From assembly GCA_031254195.1 (NCBI GenBank), contig JAIRUW010000020.1, positions 1 to 35,286 on the forward strand: a stretch of 35,286 nucleotides of DNA, written 5' to 3'. Positions 7,830 to 16,829 of the stretch are shown in pieces (position 1 is the stretch's first letter; each line of letters opens with the position of its first letter). The notes under the pieces were generated by a model. It had not been told where the DNA came from, did no database searches, and worked only from the letters and a program-made list of their open reading frames with translations. A program made the translations under genes and the position numbers. This stretch comes from Oscillospiraceae bacterium. Lineage in GTDB: Bacteria > Bacillota > Clostridia > Oscillospirales > UBA929.

Positions 7830-8903
7830 TTACTTGAATACATCAATCAATCCCGCGAGCCTCTCCGCTCCTTCAAGGGGCATGGCGTTGTACATTGAGG
7901 CGCGGATACCGCCGGTGGCGCGGTGCGCTTTCAGCGTGACCATCCCCCGCGCCGCGGCCTCTTTCAGAAACCGCGCGTCCGTCTCGTCCGAGCCGGACGA
8001 AAACACGACGTTCATCATTGAACGCGAGCGCGGCTCCACCTTGCAGGCAAAGACCGGCGACCGCTCCACTGAGTCATAGATTAGCGACGCCTTCTCGCGG
8101 TTGTGCTTTTCCATCGCCACGACGCCGCCCTCTTCTTCCAGCCAGTCTAAAACCAGCCCGAGCAGATAGACACCGTATGTAGCGGGCGTGTTGATCATCG
8201 AGCCGTTTTCGGCTTGGGATTTATAGGTCAGCAAGTCCGGCGTACCGGGCAGTGGGGGAATCTCCAGCAGATCGTCGCGCACGACCACGACGGTTAGCCC
8301 GGCCGGCCCCATGTTCTTTTGCGCTCCGGCATAGATCACGCCAAACTTGGAAACATCAATCGGCTCCGACAAGATCGACGAGGACATGTCGCAAGCCAGC
8401 GGTACGCCGCCCGTCTCGGGCAGATACGGCCAACGGGTGCCGTAGACGGTGTTGTTGTGGCAAAAATGGAAATACGAGGCGCCCGGGTCCAGATCCAAAT
8501 CCTCCTGCCCGGGGATGGCGGTATAATCCCCCGTATCGGCGGCGGCACGGACATTTCCATACATACGGGCGCACTTGAAGGCTTTTTGAGCGAAAAACCC
8601 GGTGACGGCGTAATCCGCTTTGCCTGTACGGGCGAGCAGGTTCATCGGCACGGCGGAGAATTGCAGCGTCGCACCGCCCTGTAAGAACAAGACCTTATAA
8701 TTGCCCGGCACACCCATCGCGGTGCGAAATTTTGTCTCCACGCCCTCAAAGAGAGCGACGTATTCCTTGGAACGGTGGCTCATCTCCATGACCGACATGC
8801 CGGTCCCGCCAAAATCCGCGATCTCCGCGGCGGCACGGAGCAACACAGGCTCCGGCATCATAGCGGGGCCTGCGGAAAAATTGAATACGCGTGGCAAAGG
8901 CAT
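7830..8903 (-). CDS. serC: Phosphoserine aminotransferase
   Basis: This 357-aa PLP enzyme converts 3-phosphohydroxypyruvate and glutamate to phosphoserine. The opening VFNFSAGPAMMPEPVL, the PLP-lysine region YAGAQKNMGPAG (about 189-200) and the C-terminal GGIRASMYNAM with the substrate-binding Arg are all present, and the length is complete. The ATG has GGAGGAG upstream and a consensus promoter 18 nt further. With serA downstream it supplies two of the three serine pathway steps; serB is not in the window. Confidence 0.95.
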   Translation of the reverse strand: MPLPRVFNFSAGPAMMPEPVLLRAAAEIADFGGTGMSVMEMSHRSKEYVALFEGVETKFRTAMGVPGNYKVLFLQGGATLQFSAVPMNLLARTGKADYAVTGFFAQKAFKCARMYGNVRAAADTGDYTAIPGQEDLDLDPGASYFHFCHNNTVYGTRWPYLPETGGVPLACDMSSSILSEPIDVSKFGVIYAGAQKNMGPAGLTVVVVRDDLLEIPPLPGTPDLLTYKSQAENGSMINTPATYGVYLLGLVLDWLEEEGGVVAMEKHNREKASLIYDSVERSPVFACKVEPRSRSMMNVVFSSGSDETDARFLKEAAARGMVTLKAHRATGGIRASMYNAMPLEGAERLAGLIDVFK

Positions 8904-8920
8904 CTCCTCCTAACCGTTAC

Positions 8921-8950
8921 ATTATAGTATAGGCGTACGGCGGTTGTCAA
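8921..8950 (-). promoter_or_regulatory. Sigma-A promoter of serC-pspC-serA
   Basis: Minus strand: TTGACA (8950-8945), 18-nt spacer, TATAAT (8926-8921). No T-box or riboswitch fold is evident in the short leader. Confidence 0.8.
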
Positions 8951-9005
8951 TCGCTTTGTGGCGCGTCATCCCATTTTATTCACACAATGTTATGCCCCGC
9001 ACAGT

Positions 9006-10064
9006 TCAGCGGCCATATGCCGCGAAGAGCGCTTCTAAATACGATTGATAAACCCATTCACCGGTTACACGGTTGAGGAAGGAATGTGTTTCATCCTCTT
9101 TTGACGCGCAACCGCCGAACCAAAACGACGGAATCCCCATCGCGGCAAGTTCTCCAAAATGCCTTTCGGTATACTTAAGCAAATCCTCTGATTCATCACG
9201 ATGTATTCCACCCGGCTTGTCTTCCTTGTTTACGAACCCAATGTCTTTGTCAAGCAGCGATTGAATGATTTTGATGTTTTCGTCATTGATGAAGGCTCCT
9301 TGGTAACCGAAAGCGCCGAGCATGATGTAAAGATCGTCGTCCGGTATGTTCATAAACGGAATCGTCCATGCCTGCGCGCCGGGTACGGACAGCATGACGA
9401 CGCGCTTATCATTATAACCGCCGCTCTTACGGATAATGTCCAGAGCGTCTTTGTTCAGCTTGTTGACCGAATCGATCAGCAAGTTTTGCTCATATGCGTT
9501 TGCTCCAAGCCAGCTGCCTTTGTCGCTCCCGTAATGCTCTAAAAAGTTGGCTTCGTTCATGGTTTCAAACACCAGGGTTTCAGGATAATCCCTGAACCGT
9601 TCGGCCACCTGCGACCATATGGCGGTCAGGCGCGTTTTGGCTTCCGCATAGTTGTTATCACGGATGGCTTGATAGATTTCTTCTTCATGATGGGTGTTAA
9701 GGATTACCTTCAACCCGGCGTCAAGTGCCCAGTCAACAAGCTGCTGGATTCTATCAAGCCACGCTTTGTCGATGATGTAATTATCATCCATGTGTGGCGT
9801 CCATGACACACACATCCGGTAGCTGTCAAAACCTTTCACCGCAATCGACTGGAAATGCCACTGCTCAATCAGCGGTTGCCCCCACGCGGATTCGGTGTCC
9901 CATCCGATATGTTTGCTCTCTTCCCATGGCCAAGCACGCGCTTCGGTGGTGTTGGCAAAAGTATAGCCCACCCCCAGTCTTTCCATCATATCCCATCCGG
10001 TAATCGGAGTAAACGCCGCTGTCTGCTCCGTCAAACTTGCGTTTCCAAGAAACCGTTTTATCAT
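9006..10064 (-). CDS. GH5-like protein with degenerate active site, 5' end lost
   Basis: The frame matches glycoside hydrolase family 5: FTPITGWDMMERLGVGYTFA, TESAWGQP, RMCVSWTPHMDDNYIID and the acid/base motif ETMNEAN are in family order. The nucleophile region, normally IGEFG(A)VNK, reads DIGFVNK, so the Glu is missing, and the conserved His of the IHYY-type strand is also gone. No signal peptide precedes the domain. Upstream the frame runs into nitroreductase DNA, and the ATG at 10064 has no ribosome binding site. It is probably an inactive remnant, although the frame is still open over about 350 codons. Confidence 0.6.
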   Translation of the reverse strand: MIKRFLGNASLTEQTAAFTPITGWDMMERLGVGYTFANTTEARAWPWEESKHIGWDTESAWGQPLIEQWHFQSIAVKGFDSYRMCVSWTPHMDDNYIIDKAWLDRIQQLVDWALDAGLKVILNTHHEEEIYQAIRDNNYAEAKTRLTAIWSQVAERFRDYPETLVFETMNEANFLEHYGSDKGSWLGANAYEQNLLIDSVNKLNKDALDIIRKSGGYNDKRVVMLSVPGAQAWTIPFMNIPDDDLYIMLGAFGYQGAFINDENIKIIQSLLDKDIGFVNKEDKPGGIHRDESEDLLKYTERHFGELAAMGIPSFWFGGCASKEDETHSFLNRVTGEWVYQSYLEALFAAYGR

Positions 10065-10294
10065 AAACAAACCAGCAGAACAGCCGGAGCGACGAAACGG
10101 CATGGGGTACATTCATCGGCCTTCGCCAGTTCTGTCGGAGCGGTAATGGCCATAATGCGTTGCGGCTGATTGTTACACGCGGTCGGAGCGACATGCCCGG
10201 CCTCCAACACATACGCCAGTTTGTCCGGCTCAATGGGTTTCGCTTGATATTTGCGAACAGAGTAACGTGCTTTTGCTAAATCGAGGAAGGTCAT
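10020..10294 (-). pseudogene. Nitroreductase remnant, frameshifted and truncated
   Basis: The frame from 10294 reads MTFLDLAKARYSVRKYQAKP, the classic FMN-binding start of small nitroreductases, then TACNNQPQRIMAI. It stops after 77 codons. A one-base shift near 10067 restores YDKTVSWKRKFDGADSG, the expected next block, so an extra T has broken the gene. About 15 codons later the sequence changes to GH5, so the C-terminal two thirds were deleted. It follows the ACT gene by 15 nt. Confidence 0.75.
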
Positions 10295-10309
10295 AGTGTC
10301 ATGCCCCTT

Positions 10310-10678
10310 TCATCTTTGGATCATGTAGTCGTTTGTTTCAAGCAAATCTAAGCATTTTTCAAGGATTGATGCTTTGACAAGGATGTAATCCGTGTTGTAA
10401 GTGGAAACCACAAAGACAGATAATTCTGCTTGCGCCAAGATCCCTGTTATCCTTGAGATAACGCCTACCATCCCAAAGTCAAGAGTGCCAGCTATTTTCA
10501 GGGCTTTCCAACCTGTTTCAACAGCAACAGCGTTTTGTGGAGTGTATCGCGTCTCGCATACCAGTGAAACCTCATCATCTGTCTTTGCGACAAACACGTA
10601 CTCACCGGATAAATCTGCTTCTGCTATGCTGTGAATCTTACAAACCGTGAAGTCTCTACCAAGAACAATCAATTCCAT
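10310..10678 (-). CDS. ACT-domain protein
   Basis: A 122-aa protein with two ACT-like halves. Residues 60-120 (LDFGMVGVISRITGILAQAE, then LSVFVVSTYNTDYILVK) have the beta-alpha-beta pattern and the SVFVVSTYxTDY signature seen in ACT proteins related to CASTOR-type amino acid sensors. Such proteins bind amino acids and act as regulators; no partner is evident here. The start has GGAGGTAG upstream and a clear promoter at 10700. Confidence 0.75.
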   Translation of the reverse strand: MELIVLGRDFTVCKIHSIAEADLSGEYVFVAKTDDEVSLVCETRYTPQNAVAVETGWKALKIAGTLDFGMVGVISRITGILAQAELSVFVVSTYNTDYILVKASILEKCLDLLETNDYMIQR

Positions 10679-10699
10679 ACTACTACCTCCGACTTCCTT

Positions 10700-10728
10700 A
10701 GTATATCAGAGAATGTCGAACGGTTCAA
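10700..10728 (-). promoter_or_regulatory. Sigma-A promoter of the ACT gene
   Basis: Minus strand: TTGAAC (10728-10723), 17-nt spacer, TATACT (10705-10700). Confidence 0.65.
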
Positions 10729-10746
10729 TCGTGGTTATTCCGCCCG

Positions 10747-11319
10747 TCAAATCAGCGTGTCCCGCAGCCTCTCCGCGCCGGTGAATAAGACGCTGCGGAA
10801 TCCGGCGGCTTCGGCGGCTTTGTGCTCCTCGCTGTCCGTGCCGACAAAGACGCTCCGCGCCGGGTCGAGGCGGTAGAGGGTGCAGAGGGACTCGACCATC
10901 GGCCCGCCGCCGTCGCAGGAGAAAGCGCCGCCCTCGAAGAGGGACATGAAGGGGTAGGTCTTGAGGACGTAATCCTTCCCGTCCGCGTTGAGCGCGGCGG
11001 CGAAAAATAGCCGTCTGCCCTGCTCTTTCATGTCCAGCAGCAGCTCGACTGTTTCCCAGCGGGGGGTCAGGCAGCGCAGCCAGTGCTTCAGCACCAGCTT
11101 TATCTGCTCGGCCTCGGCGGGGGCGCGGCGGCAGAGCCATTCCTGCGCCTCCTCCCTCGAAACGCCGCCGTCCTCCAGCATCCGCCACTCCGGGCTGCCA
11201 AACACAGCGTCGTACAGCCGCAACGCCCGCGATTCGTCTTTCCAGAGCGTCCGCAGGAAGGTGCGGGGGTCATAGTACAGAACGGTCCCACAGAGGGAAA
11301 AGATGTAATTCAATTCCAT
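10747..11319 (-). CDS. HAD-superfamily-like protein lacking the nucleophile Asp
   Basis: The ATG with GGGTGG 5 nt upstream is preferred over the in-frame GTG at 11328. The 190-aa product has the HAD order: motif I region YIFSLCGTVLYYDPRTF, a helical cap, RRLFFAAALNADG in the place of motif II, and VFVGTDSEEHKAAEAAGF as motif IV. In active HAD phosphatases motif I is DxDxT/V; here the Asp positions are Ser and Gly, so hydrolysis is unlikely. It is the last gene of the GH4-capA-HAD run. Confidence 0.6.
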   Translation of the reverse strand: MELNYIFSLCGTVLYYDPRTFLRTLWKDESRALRLYDAVFGSPEWRMLEDGGVSREEAQEWLCRRAPAEAEQIKLVLKHWLRCLTPRWETVELLLDMKEQGRRLFFAAALNADGKDYVLKTYPFMSLFEGGAFSCDGGGPMVESLCTLYRLDPARSVFVGTDSEEHKAAEAAGFRSVLFTGAERLRDTLI

Positions 11320-11357
11320 TGGAGCCACCCATAATCGTATTCTGCTGGAAAACCGCG

Positions 11358-12677
11358 TTATGCGGGCGGGGCTTGCCGGATAAACGCGTCTCCCACGATC
11401 TTGCGGACATGCTCATACGCGCGCTCCCCCCATGTGACGGACGATGAGCCGTAGATCGTCACGGGGGCGGCCGTTTCCTCGGCGTTCAACAGCGGCAGGA
11501 GGGTATAGAGGGTTGAGGTTTCTCCCTTCACCCTGCCGCAGAGGGTCGGGATCACGGTGCAGTCCCCTAAAATGATCGCGCCCTCCGGCGTCTTCGTCAC
11601 CGTCAGGCTGACCAGCATACCGTACTGTGTTTTGAGGGTGGGCGGGTCTTTGCCGCTTTGATCGGCAAAGAAATTCCCCAGCGAGTATAGGATGAGGCTC
11701 TCAGCGCCGTCCTCGCGGATATATCGCTCGATAGGCTGTACGCAGTGGGAGTGATGCCCCATGATCACATCCGCTCCGGCGTCGCATAGACCCCGCGCAA
11801 TTGTCCGCTGCGTTTCGGTGGGCGCGTCAACATACTCCGCGCCCCAATGGAGCGAGACGATAACGACCTCGGCGCCCGCCTCGCGCAGGGCGGCAATATC
11901 CTCTGTCATCCGCGGCAGGCTGCTGAGATCGGACGATATGAAGCGGCGCACCGCGAAAGACAGCTTGTCCGCCGGAACCCATGGCTCCAGCCCGTTGACC
12001 GAGTCCGTGTAGGCGAGGACGCCTACCTTGATCCCCTTGACGTTCAGCACCGTCGGGATGCGGAGCGCTTCCTCGTCGGCATACGTCCCCGTGTGAGAAA
12101 ACCCGGCGCGGCGGAAATTCTCCAGCGTAGCCTCCAGCCCGGCTATTTTTTTGTCAAAGACATGGTTGTTGGCATGGATCAGATGGTTGAACCCCGCGTA
12201 CCGCAAGCCCTCAAGGATTTCATAGGGAGCGTTGAAAAGGGGATAGGTGGACAGGTTCTTGTTGCCCCCGTAAACGTCTACCGGCGTCTCCATGTTACAT
12301 AAAATGAGGTCGCCGTCGATAAAAGGCTTGACAGCCTCGAAAAACGGTTTGAAATCATAGGCGTAATCGCCCGTCTTGGCGTGCTGTATCAGGCCGCTGT
12401 GCAGTAAAATATCTCCGGCGAATTGCAGGGTAATCACCGCCGGCTCGGGTTCCGGCGACGGTTCGGGAGATGGTTCCGATGATGGGTCGGGCGGCGGGGT
12501 TGGAGTCGGGGGCGGCGAGGGGCTTGGAAGTTGCGCCATGCCAGCGCCCCCCGCCGCCACGATGGGCTCGGGAGGCGCGTAATCCATATCTGCCGGTATA
12601 ACACAGCCTTGTGGCAGAAGCAGGGCCAGGAGCAAAACAATCAGTCTCCGCCTAGCGCCCGTTATCAGTTTATTCAC
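11358..12677 (-). CDS. CapA-family lipoprotein
   Basis: The 439-aa product starts at GTG, which overlaps the GH4 stop (GTGA). A signal peptide ends in the lipobox LLPQGC, predicting lipid anchoring to the outer face of the membrane. A Pro/Ser/Glu-rich linker (about 50-80) precedes a CapA metallophosphatase-like domain: LQFAGDILLHSGL, NMETPVD, HANNHVFD, VSLHWGAEY and MGHHSHCVQPIE. In Bacillus CapA takes part in poly-gamma-glutamate export; isolated homologues are often of unknown role. Translational coupling suggests co-production with the GH4 enzyme. Confidence 0.9.
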   Translation of the reverse strand: MNKLITGARRRLIVLLLALLLPQGCVIPADMDYAPPEPIVAAGGAGMAQLPSPSPPPTPTPPPDPSSEPSPEPSPEPEPAVITLQFAGDILLHSGLIQHAKTGDYAYDFKPFFEAVKPFIDGDLILCNMETPVDVYGGNKNLSTYPLFNAPYEILEGLRYAGFNHLIHANNHVFDKKIAGLEATLENFRRAGFSHTGTYADEEALRIPTVLNVKGIKVGVLAYTDSVNGLEPWVPADKLSFAVRRFISSDLSSLPRMTEDIAALREAGAEVVIVSLHWGAEYVDAPTETQRTIARGLCDAGADVIMGHHSHCVQPIERYIREDGAESLILYSLGNFFADQSGKDPPTLKTQYGMLVSLTVTKTPEGAIILGDCTVIPTLCGRVKGETSTLYTLLPLLNAEETAAPVTIYGSSSVTWGERAYEHVRKIVGDAFIRQAPPA

Positions 12678-13957
12678 GCAAAGAACCTCGGCAGGTGCTC
12701 CCTGTTTACCTCCAACATTTCGTCCAGCAACGGCTTGGCTTTGGCGTAGTCGCCAATCAGAGGATGCGCCATCAGCGCGGCCAGCGCCGCGTCCCGGTCC
12801 CCGCCGGCGGCGGCGCGGACTGTGAGCTTTTCATACGCCTTGACGGACTGCATCAAGCCAACGATATAGTCATTATACACCGTCACCGGCTGAGGGGAGG
12901 CGCCGTCTCTGCCTAGCTCGCAAGCCACCTCTACCACATCGTTAACGTCCATAAACGGCACGGCGCCGTTGTTCTTAGCGGCCACGACATGAAGCTCGCG
13001 TTTATCATTGGCGATTGATTCGGCTGCCGAGACCGCCGCCGCCGAATAGAGCGCCCCGCCCCGTTTCTCCAGCTCGGGCGGCTTAATGGCAAGGCTTTCA
13101 TCGGAAAACTGGGCGAGCAGTTTCTCCTCAAGTTCCAGGCATATCTCGCCGCGGGTCTGCCCGGCTTCGCGGCATTTCTGCACCTGCTCCTCGCGGGCGT
13201 AATAATAGCTAAGGTAGGACGACGGGATATACGGCACGGCCCGCAATAGCGACGGGTCATACTCGATCTTGGGCACGTTTTTCATGGTCGCTCCCGCTTC
13301 GCCCGACAGCGCGGCAACCAGATTTTCCGTATCGCCGCGTTTGATTACCGAGGTGATCCAGCTTAAATGGTTCAGGCCCACATATTCATAGGTATAATCA
13401 TCGGTCCCGATCGTGACGGTAATCTCCTTGAGCATGTTGATAGGGCAGTTGCACAGCCCGATCATCCTGACATCGGTGAGATTGAGCAGGGCTTCGGCGA
13501 TGATGCCCGAGGGGTTGGAGAAATTGATCAGCCACGCTCCGTCCGCCGCGCCGCGCTTCATCCCCTCCGCTACGTCCAGCATGGCGGGAACGGTGCGCAA
13601 CGCTTTCATAAAGCCGCCCGCGCCCGTGGTTTCCTGGCCAAGCAGTCCGTATTTCAACGGAATCTTCTCGTCTTGGACGCGTGCCGCCATTTTTCCGACA
13701 CGCATCTGGGCAAAAACAAAGTCCGCGCCGTCAAGGGCACGGTGGAGGTCTGTCGTCAGGACGGTCTCGCCGCGAAACCCTCCGGCTTGGAGCTGACGCT
13801 TGGCCAAACCGCCTACGGTCTCAAGGCGTGTCCCGTCGATGTCCATCAGCGCAAAGGATTCAAAGGGCAATGTATCCTGCCGGGCGATAAACCCTTCGAT
13901 CAGTTCCGGCGTATAGGTGCTGCCCGCGCCGATCACGGCGGCTTTTAATCTTTTCAT
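12674..13957 (-). CDS. GH4 6-phospho-beta-glucosidase
   Basis: This 427-aa GH4 enzyme has the NAD-binding start KAAVIGAGSTYTPELIEGF, the loop VGKMAARVQDEKIPLKYGLL, FSNPSGI, and CNCPINM with GLNHLSW. Together these supply the Cys and His that hold the catalytic metal. GH4 hydrolyses phosphorylated disaccharides by transient oxidation using NAD and manganese. The LNHLSW and length fit the 6-phospho-beta-glucosidase branch. It heads the operon with capA; no PTS genes are near. The start has AGGAGGAAGG upstream. Confidence 0.9.
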   Translation of the reverse strand: MKRLKAAVIGAGSTYTPELIEGFIARQDTLPFESFALMDIDGTRLETVGGLAKRQLQAGGFRGETVLTTDLHRALDGADFVFAQMRVGKMAARVQDEKIPLKYGLLGQETTGAGGFMKALRTVPAMLDVAEGMKRGAADGAWLINFSNPSGIIAEALLNLTDVRMIGLCNCPINMLKEITVTIGTDDYTYEYVGLNHLSWITSVIKRGDTENLVAALSGEAGATMKNVPKIEYDPSLLRAVPYIPSSYLSYYYAREEQVQKCREAGQTRGEICLELEEKLLAQFSDESLAIKPPELEKRGGALYSAAAVSAAESIANDKRELHVVAAKNNGAVPFMDVNDVVEVACELGRDGASPQPVTVYNDYIVGLMQSVKAYEKLTVRAAAGGDRDAALAALMAHPLIGDYAKAKPLLDEMLEVNREHLPRFFA

Positions 13958-14025
13958 GGCTGGAATCTTCCTTCCTCCTGTAGAAACTGCCGTTTTGGTG
14001 AGCTGCCTACCATAGGGAATTATGG

Positions 14026-14379
14026 CTACCCTGCGCCTCTAATCTTCCTGTATATAAACCTTTCTATGCAGGACATTTCCCACAAATACAAAAAACGGTA
14101 AAACTTAACGCCATAGTGATGATTGCCGTAATCATTCAAAATTTTGGCTTTAATACCGAGTGCGAGACTCCGGTCCGCATCGGATATGTACAGCTCTATG
14201 TTGAGTACCTCGCCTTTTTTTTGCTCTTTTTCGGAGTAAAACCGCAACCCTCTGCGGCAGATGTCTACCACAGCCACGTCATGGTGCTGTTCCTTCCCTC
14301 GAATCACCGCCCGTATTTGCGGGGCGCTGTCTGTATGCGAGGGGATAATCTTGACCCTTCTGTCAATCCGTTTACTCAT
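14026..14379 (-). CDS. PilZ-domain-like protein
   Basis: A 117-aa protein with a weak PilZ pattern: an N-terminal basic stretch KRIDRRVK in the place of RxxxR, then VVDICRRGLRFYSEKE in the place of D/NxSxxG, followed by beta strands and a C-terminal helix. PilZ domains bind cyclic di-GMP, but here the Ser/Gly motif is altered, so binding is uncertain. It is the last host gene before the integrated elements and has its own promoter. Confidence 0.6.
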   Translation of the reverse strand: MSKRIDRRVKIIPSHTDSAPQIRAVIRGKEQHHDVAVVDICRRGLRFYSEKEQKKGEVLNIELYISDADRSLALGIKAKILNDYGNHHYGVKFYRFLYLWEMSCIERFIYRKIRGAG

Positions 14380-14430
14380 TTGTAAGACCTCCTTTGAAAT
14401 TAAGACATTCCAAGGCTTGGCTACATGAGT

Positions 14431-14460
14431 ATTTTAGCATAAAAACTCCCGTTTTGTCAA
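14431..14460 (-). promoter_or_regulatory. Sigma-A promoter of the PilZ-like gene
   Basis: Minus strand: TTGACA (14460-14455), 18-nt spacer, TAAAAT (14436-14431). Confidence 0.7.
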
Positions 14461-14472
14461 GATAGTGCCGCC

Positions 14473-14501
14473 AAAAACCCTGTAGCCGCAAAACTACAGG
14501 G
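14473..14501 (-). terminator. Displaced original terminator of tRNA-Arg
   Basis: Minus strand: CCCTGTAG and CTACAGGG form an 8-bp stem followed by TTTTT. It lies 6 nt beyond the distal copy of the tRNA 3' end, the place where the tRNA transcript would end before the elements integrated. Confidence 0.7.
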
Positions 14502-14507
14502 TCAAAT

Positions 14508-14554
14508 GCTGGCGCGCCGTGGATGATTCGAACCCTCGACCTTCTGGTCCGTAG
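14508..14554. repeat. att copy 1, distal end of element 1
   Basis: 47 bp matching the 3' half of tRNA-Arg (14508-14554) with one difference from the other copies (T for G at 14524). The 5' half of the tRNA is absent, so this is the attL-like end of the tandem insertion. Confidence 0.9.
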
Positions 14555-14662
14555 CTAAGAACTATGCCTTTTACGGCTTTTAACAGCTTGTCATAACTCT
14601 TTACATTTCAATAGTTGTAGTCGTCACTCCTGTCATATCTTCTCATAACTTATTACCGCTTG

Positions 14663-14691
14663 TAGTCCCCATAGTCCCCAAATAGTCCCCA
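14663..14691. repeat. Integrase arm-type repeats, element 1 left arm
   Basis: Three direct TAGTCCCCA copies at 14663, 14672 and 14683, just beyond the integrase stop. Two more in the same orientation lie near the other end at 23046. Confidence 0.65.
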
Positions 14692-14697
14692 AGAGTA

Positions 14698-15924
14698 TCA
14701 ACCCTGTTTTGCCATCAGCACAGCTTCTAGCGCGTCCGAGGCGATAGCATCTGCCGTTTTAATAGCATGGCTGTATATGTTCGTCGTGGTGCTTGTTTGT
14801 GCGTGGCCTAGCCGTGCGGCGACCGTGCGGATATTTGCGCCGGAGGCAATTAAAAGGCTTGCGTTGGTATGGCGTAGGCTATGGGGAGATATAGCCGGGA
14901 AGCGCAACGTCGCCTTTTCATCCTCCGCCAGATCGTTGCGTTTATCAATAACGGCATTTTCGCGCTGGACGAATTTACAGAACCATCCTGTCAATGTGTC
15001 CGGGTGCATAGGTGATCCATCCCATTGTGTAAAGATATGCCCCATGCCGCGCCACTGGTCGCCGCATTTCAACTGTTCCTCCGCTTGATATGCCCGGTAT
15101 GTCCGAAGCGTGTCAATCACCGTACGGGGCAGTTTTATCACCCTACGAGAGCCGTCATTCTTTGGGGTATCTTCATATATGCCCCTGTCCGGCAGATACA
15201 GGGATGCCTTGCTTATATTCAAAGTGCAATTATCGAAATCCACATCATCCCATATCAAGCCGAGCATTTCACCACGCCGTGCTCCTGTGAAGATTAAGAC
15301 CTCAATCGCTGTGCGGTATTTTATCGGCGCACTACGCAACGCTACAAGCAAACGCATTGTCTGCTCATCGTCAAGGCTCTTTGCCTCTTTGCGCTGAACC
15401 TTTGGGGGCTTGACACGCTGCGCAGGATTATGGGCGATAATGCCCCATGTGGTAGCGGTGGAGAGGATGGAGGAAATCACCCTGTAAATATTCTGTATTG
15501 TCTTTGAGGACAGGCCGGCGCCTGTTCTTTTGTTTTGCCCCGGCTCTTCCAGTTGGTTCAAAAATGCAAGGATATGGTGGGGCTGTAAGCGGTCAAGCCG
15601 GATATGTCCTATCCCGGCATTGATACGCTCCAAAGCCGCCCGGTTTGCTTCTTGCGTTTTGGCCTTGTGTTGCTTAGCGCTGTATTCCGTCATCCACCGA
15701 TCCGCGAACTCTTGAAACTTCACGTTTGCCGGGAGGAACTGCCCAGAGGTTATACGTTCCTCAAAAAGAACCTTTTGTCTCTGTAACTCCCGCTCGACCT
15801 GCCGTGGCGTCATACCGGGCTCGGGTGTCCATGTAGTGGATTTGCGTACCTTCCGACCATCAGATGTATATCCGGTCGATACCACAATGCGGTAACTGTC
15901 ACCGCGCTTTTCATGGCTCGCCAT
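14698..15924 (-). CDS. int: Tyrosine recombinase (integrase) of element 1
   Basis: A 408-aa phage integrase. It has an N-terminal arm-binding region, a SAM-like core-binding domain (about 60-165) and a catalytic domain with the Arg in GARRGEMLGL, HSLRHTNAS (His-x-x-Arg) and RLGHAQTSTTTNIYSH (His and the nucleophile Tyr). It catalyses integration and excision at tRNA-Arg. The ATG at 15924 has GGGGG 8 nt upstream; a TTG just before is less likely. It overlaps the repressor stop by 14 nt, so the two form one leftward transcript. Confidence 0.95.
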   Translation of the reverse strand: MASHEKRGDSYRIVVSTGYTSDGRKVRKSTTWTPEPGMTPRQVERELQRQKVLFEERITSGQFLPANVKFQEFADRWMTEYSAKQHKAKTQEANRAALERINAGIGHIRLDRLQPHHILAFLNQLEEPGQNKRTGAGLSSKTIQNIYRVISSILSTATTWGIIAHNPAQRVKPPKVQRKEAKSLDDEQTMRLLVALRSAPIKYRTAIEVLIFTGARRGEMLGLIWDDVDFDNCTLNISKASLYLPDRGIYEDTPKNDGSRRVIKLPRTVIDTLRTYRAYQAEEQLKCGDQWRGMGHIFTQWDGSPMHPDTLTGWFCKFVQRENAVIDKRNDLAEDEKATLRFPAISPHSLRHTNASLLIASGANIRTVAARLGHAQTSTTTNIYSHAIKTADAIASDALEAVLMAKQG

Positions 15925-16798
15925 CAACTGTGCCCCCTAATATGGATTCTTTTAACCTTTCATATTCTTTGTCTAAATCAGCGAGCATTTCTGAGACGTT
16001 TCTTTTTGCAAAGGCGTTGCGTCTCTCCTGTAGTTCTAAGCGTTTACGTGCAACTATTTCAATCCATTCTTCGTCTTTTAACCCATCTGCTAAATCTTCG
16101 GTTGCAAGAGAATCTAAAACGCTATCAACCATTTTTGTAAATTCACGTGATATTTCCCAATGTATGCGGTCAATAGATTCGTGCGCGCGTTCGATATATT
16201 GTGCTTTACGTCCACTTGTGTCTAACAAAGAGGCATAAATCATATCGAACATGGACGGATATTCGGCCTCAAAATCATCATCTGACAAGTGTTGCGCATA
16301 GGATAGTTCATGTTTATAGTATTTCAACGTTCCCATTTTGCGCAGTATATCAGCTTCATGCACAAGCCCAACAATTAACTTACTCATTGCTCGGAGATCA
16401 TCGTCTCTTTCGAGCTCGTCATACTCGTCGTCTTCTTCATGCGGTTCAGATAGCAAGCGCAAGGCATCAATTGCTTCATTCGATAATCTAAGCAATTCCT
16501 TTGCCTCTTTATAGTCGTGTTGCCATGTATCAGTACGTCCATATATATAATCCAAAGACACATCGAATATTTCGGCATATGCAAAGGCAAGGTTTTGTGA
16601 GATATTTCTTTTTCCTTTTAAGGTTTCAAGCTGCGAAACGGTTTCCTTCCCTGTGTCCTCGTCTAATTCCATCAACTTAAGAGCTTTGGCACCAAGTAAG
16701 CTATTGAGCCTTTCTCCCACATCGTTTTGCGTCCATTTGCAACGCTCTCTCAATTCCCTTAGTCTGGAAGCGACAATTTTTCTGTCATACGGCTTCAA
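15911..16798 (-). CDS. Xre-family repressor of element 1
   Basis: A 295-aa protein starting at TTG, chosen because GGAGG lies 7-8 nt upstream. Residues 1-75 form an Xre helix-turn-helix (ASRLRELRERCKWTQNDVGE, then SQLETLKGKRNISQNLAFAY). The long acidic helical C-terminus has no S24 or ImmA motif. Position and divergence from the Cro-like gene match Stl-type master repressors of phage-inducible islands, which are relieved by a helper-phage protein rather than by RecA. That role is inferred from layout. Its promoter at 16836-16864 is embedded in repeats. Confidence 0.8.
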   Translation of the reverse strand: MKPYDRKIVASRLRELRERCKWTQNDVGERLNSLLGAKALKLMELDEDTGKETVSQLETLKGKRNISQNLAFAYAEIFDVSLDYIYGRTDTWQHDYKEAKELLRLSNEAIDALRLLSEPHEEDDEYDELERDDDLRAMSKLIVGLVHEADILRKMGTLKYYKHELSYAQHLSDDDFEAEYPSMFDMIYASLLDTSGRKAQYIERAHESIDRIHWEISREFTKMVDSVLDSLATEDLADGLKDEEWIEIVARKRLELQERRNAFAKRNVSEMLADLDKEYERLKESILGGTVDGEP

Positions 16799-16829
16799 AG
16801 CACGACCTCCTTACAATATACCTGTAATG

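Noticed and set aside
8252..8684. Several 70-120-codon plus-strand frames inside serC.
   Set aside because: Antisense shadows rich in Arg and Pro; serC is unambiguous.
8904..9005. Serine riboswitch or T-box before serC.
   Set aside because: The leader from promoter to start is under 20 nt; no room for such a structure.
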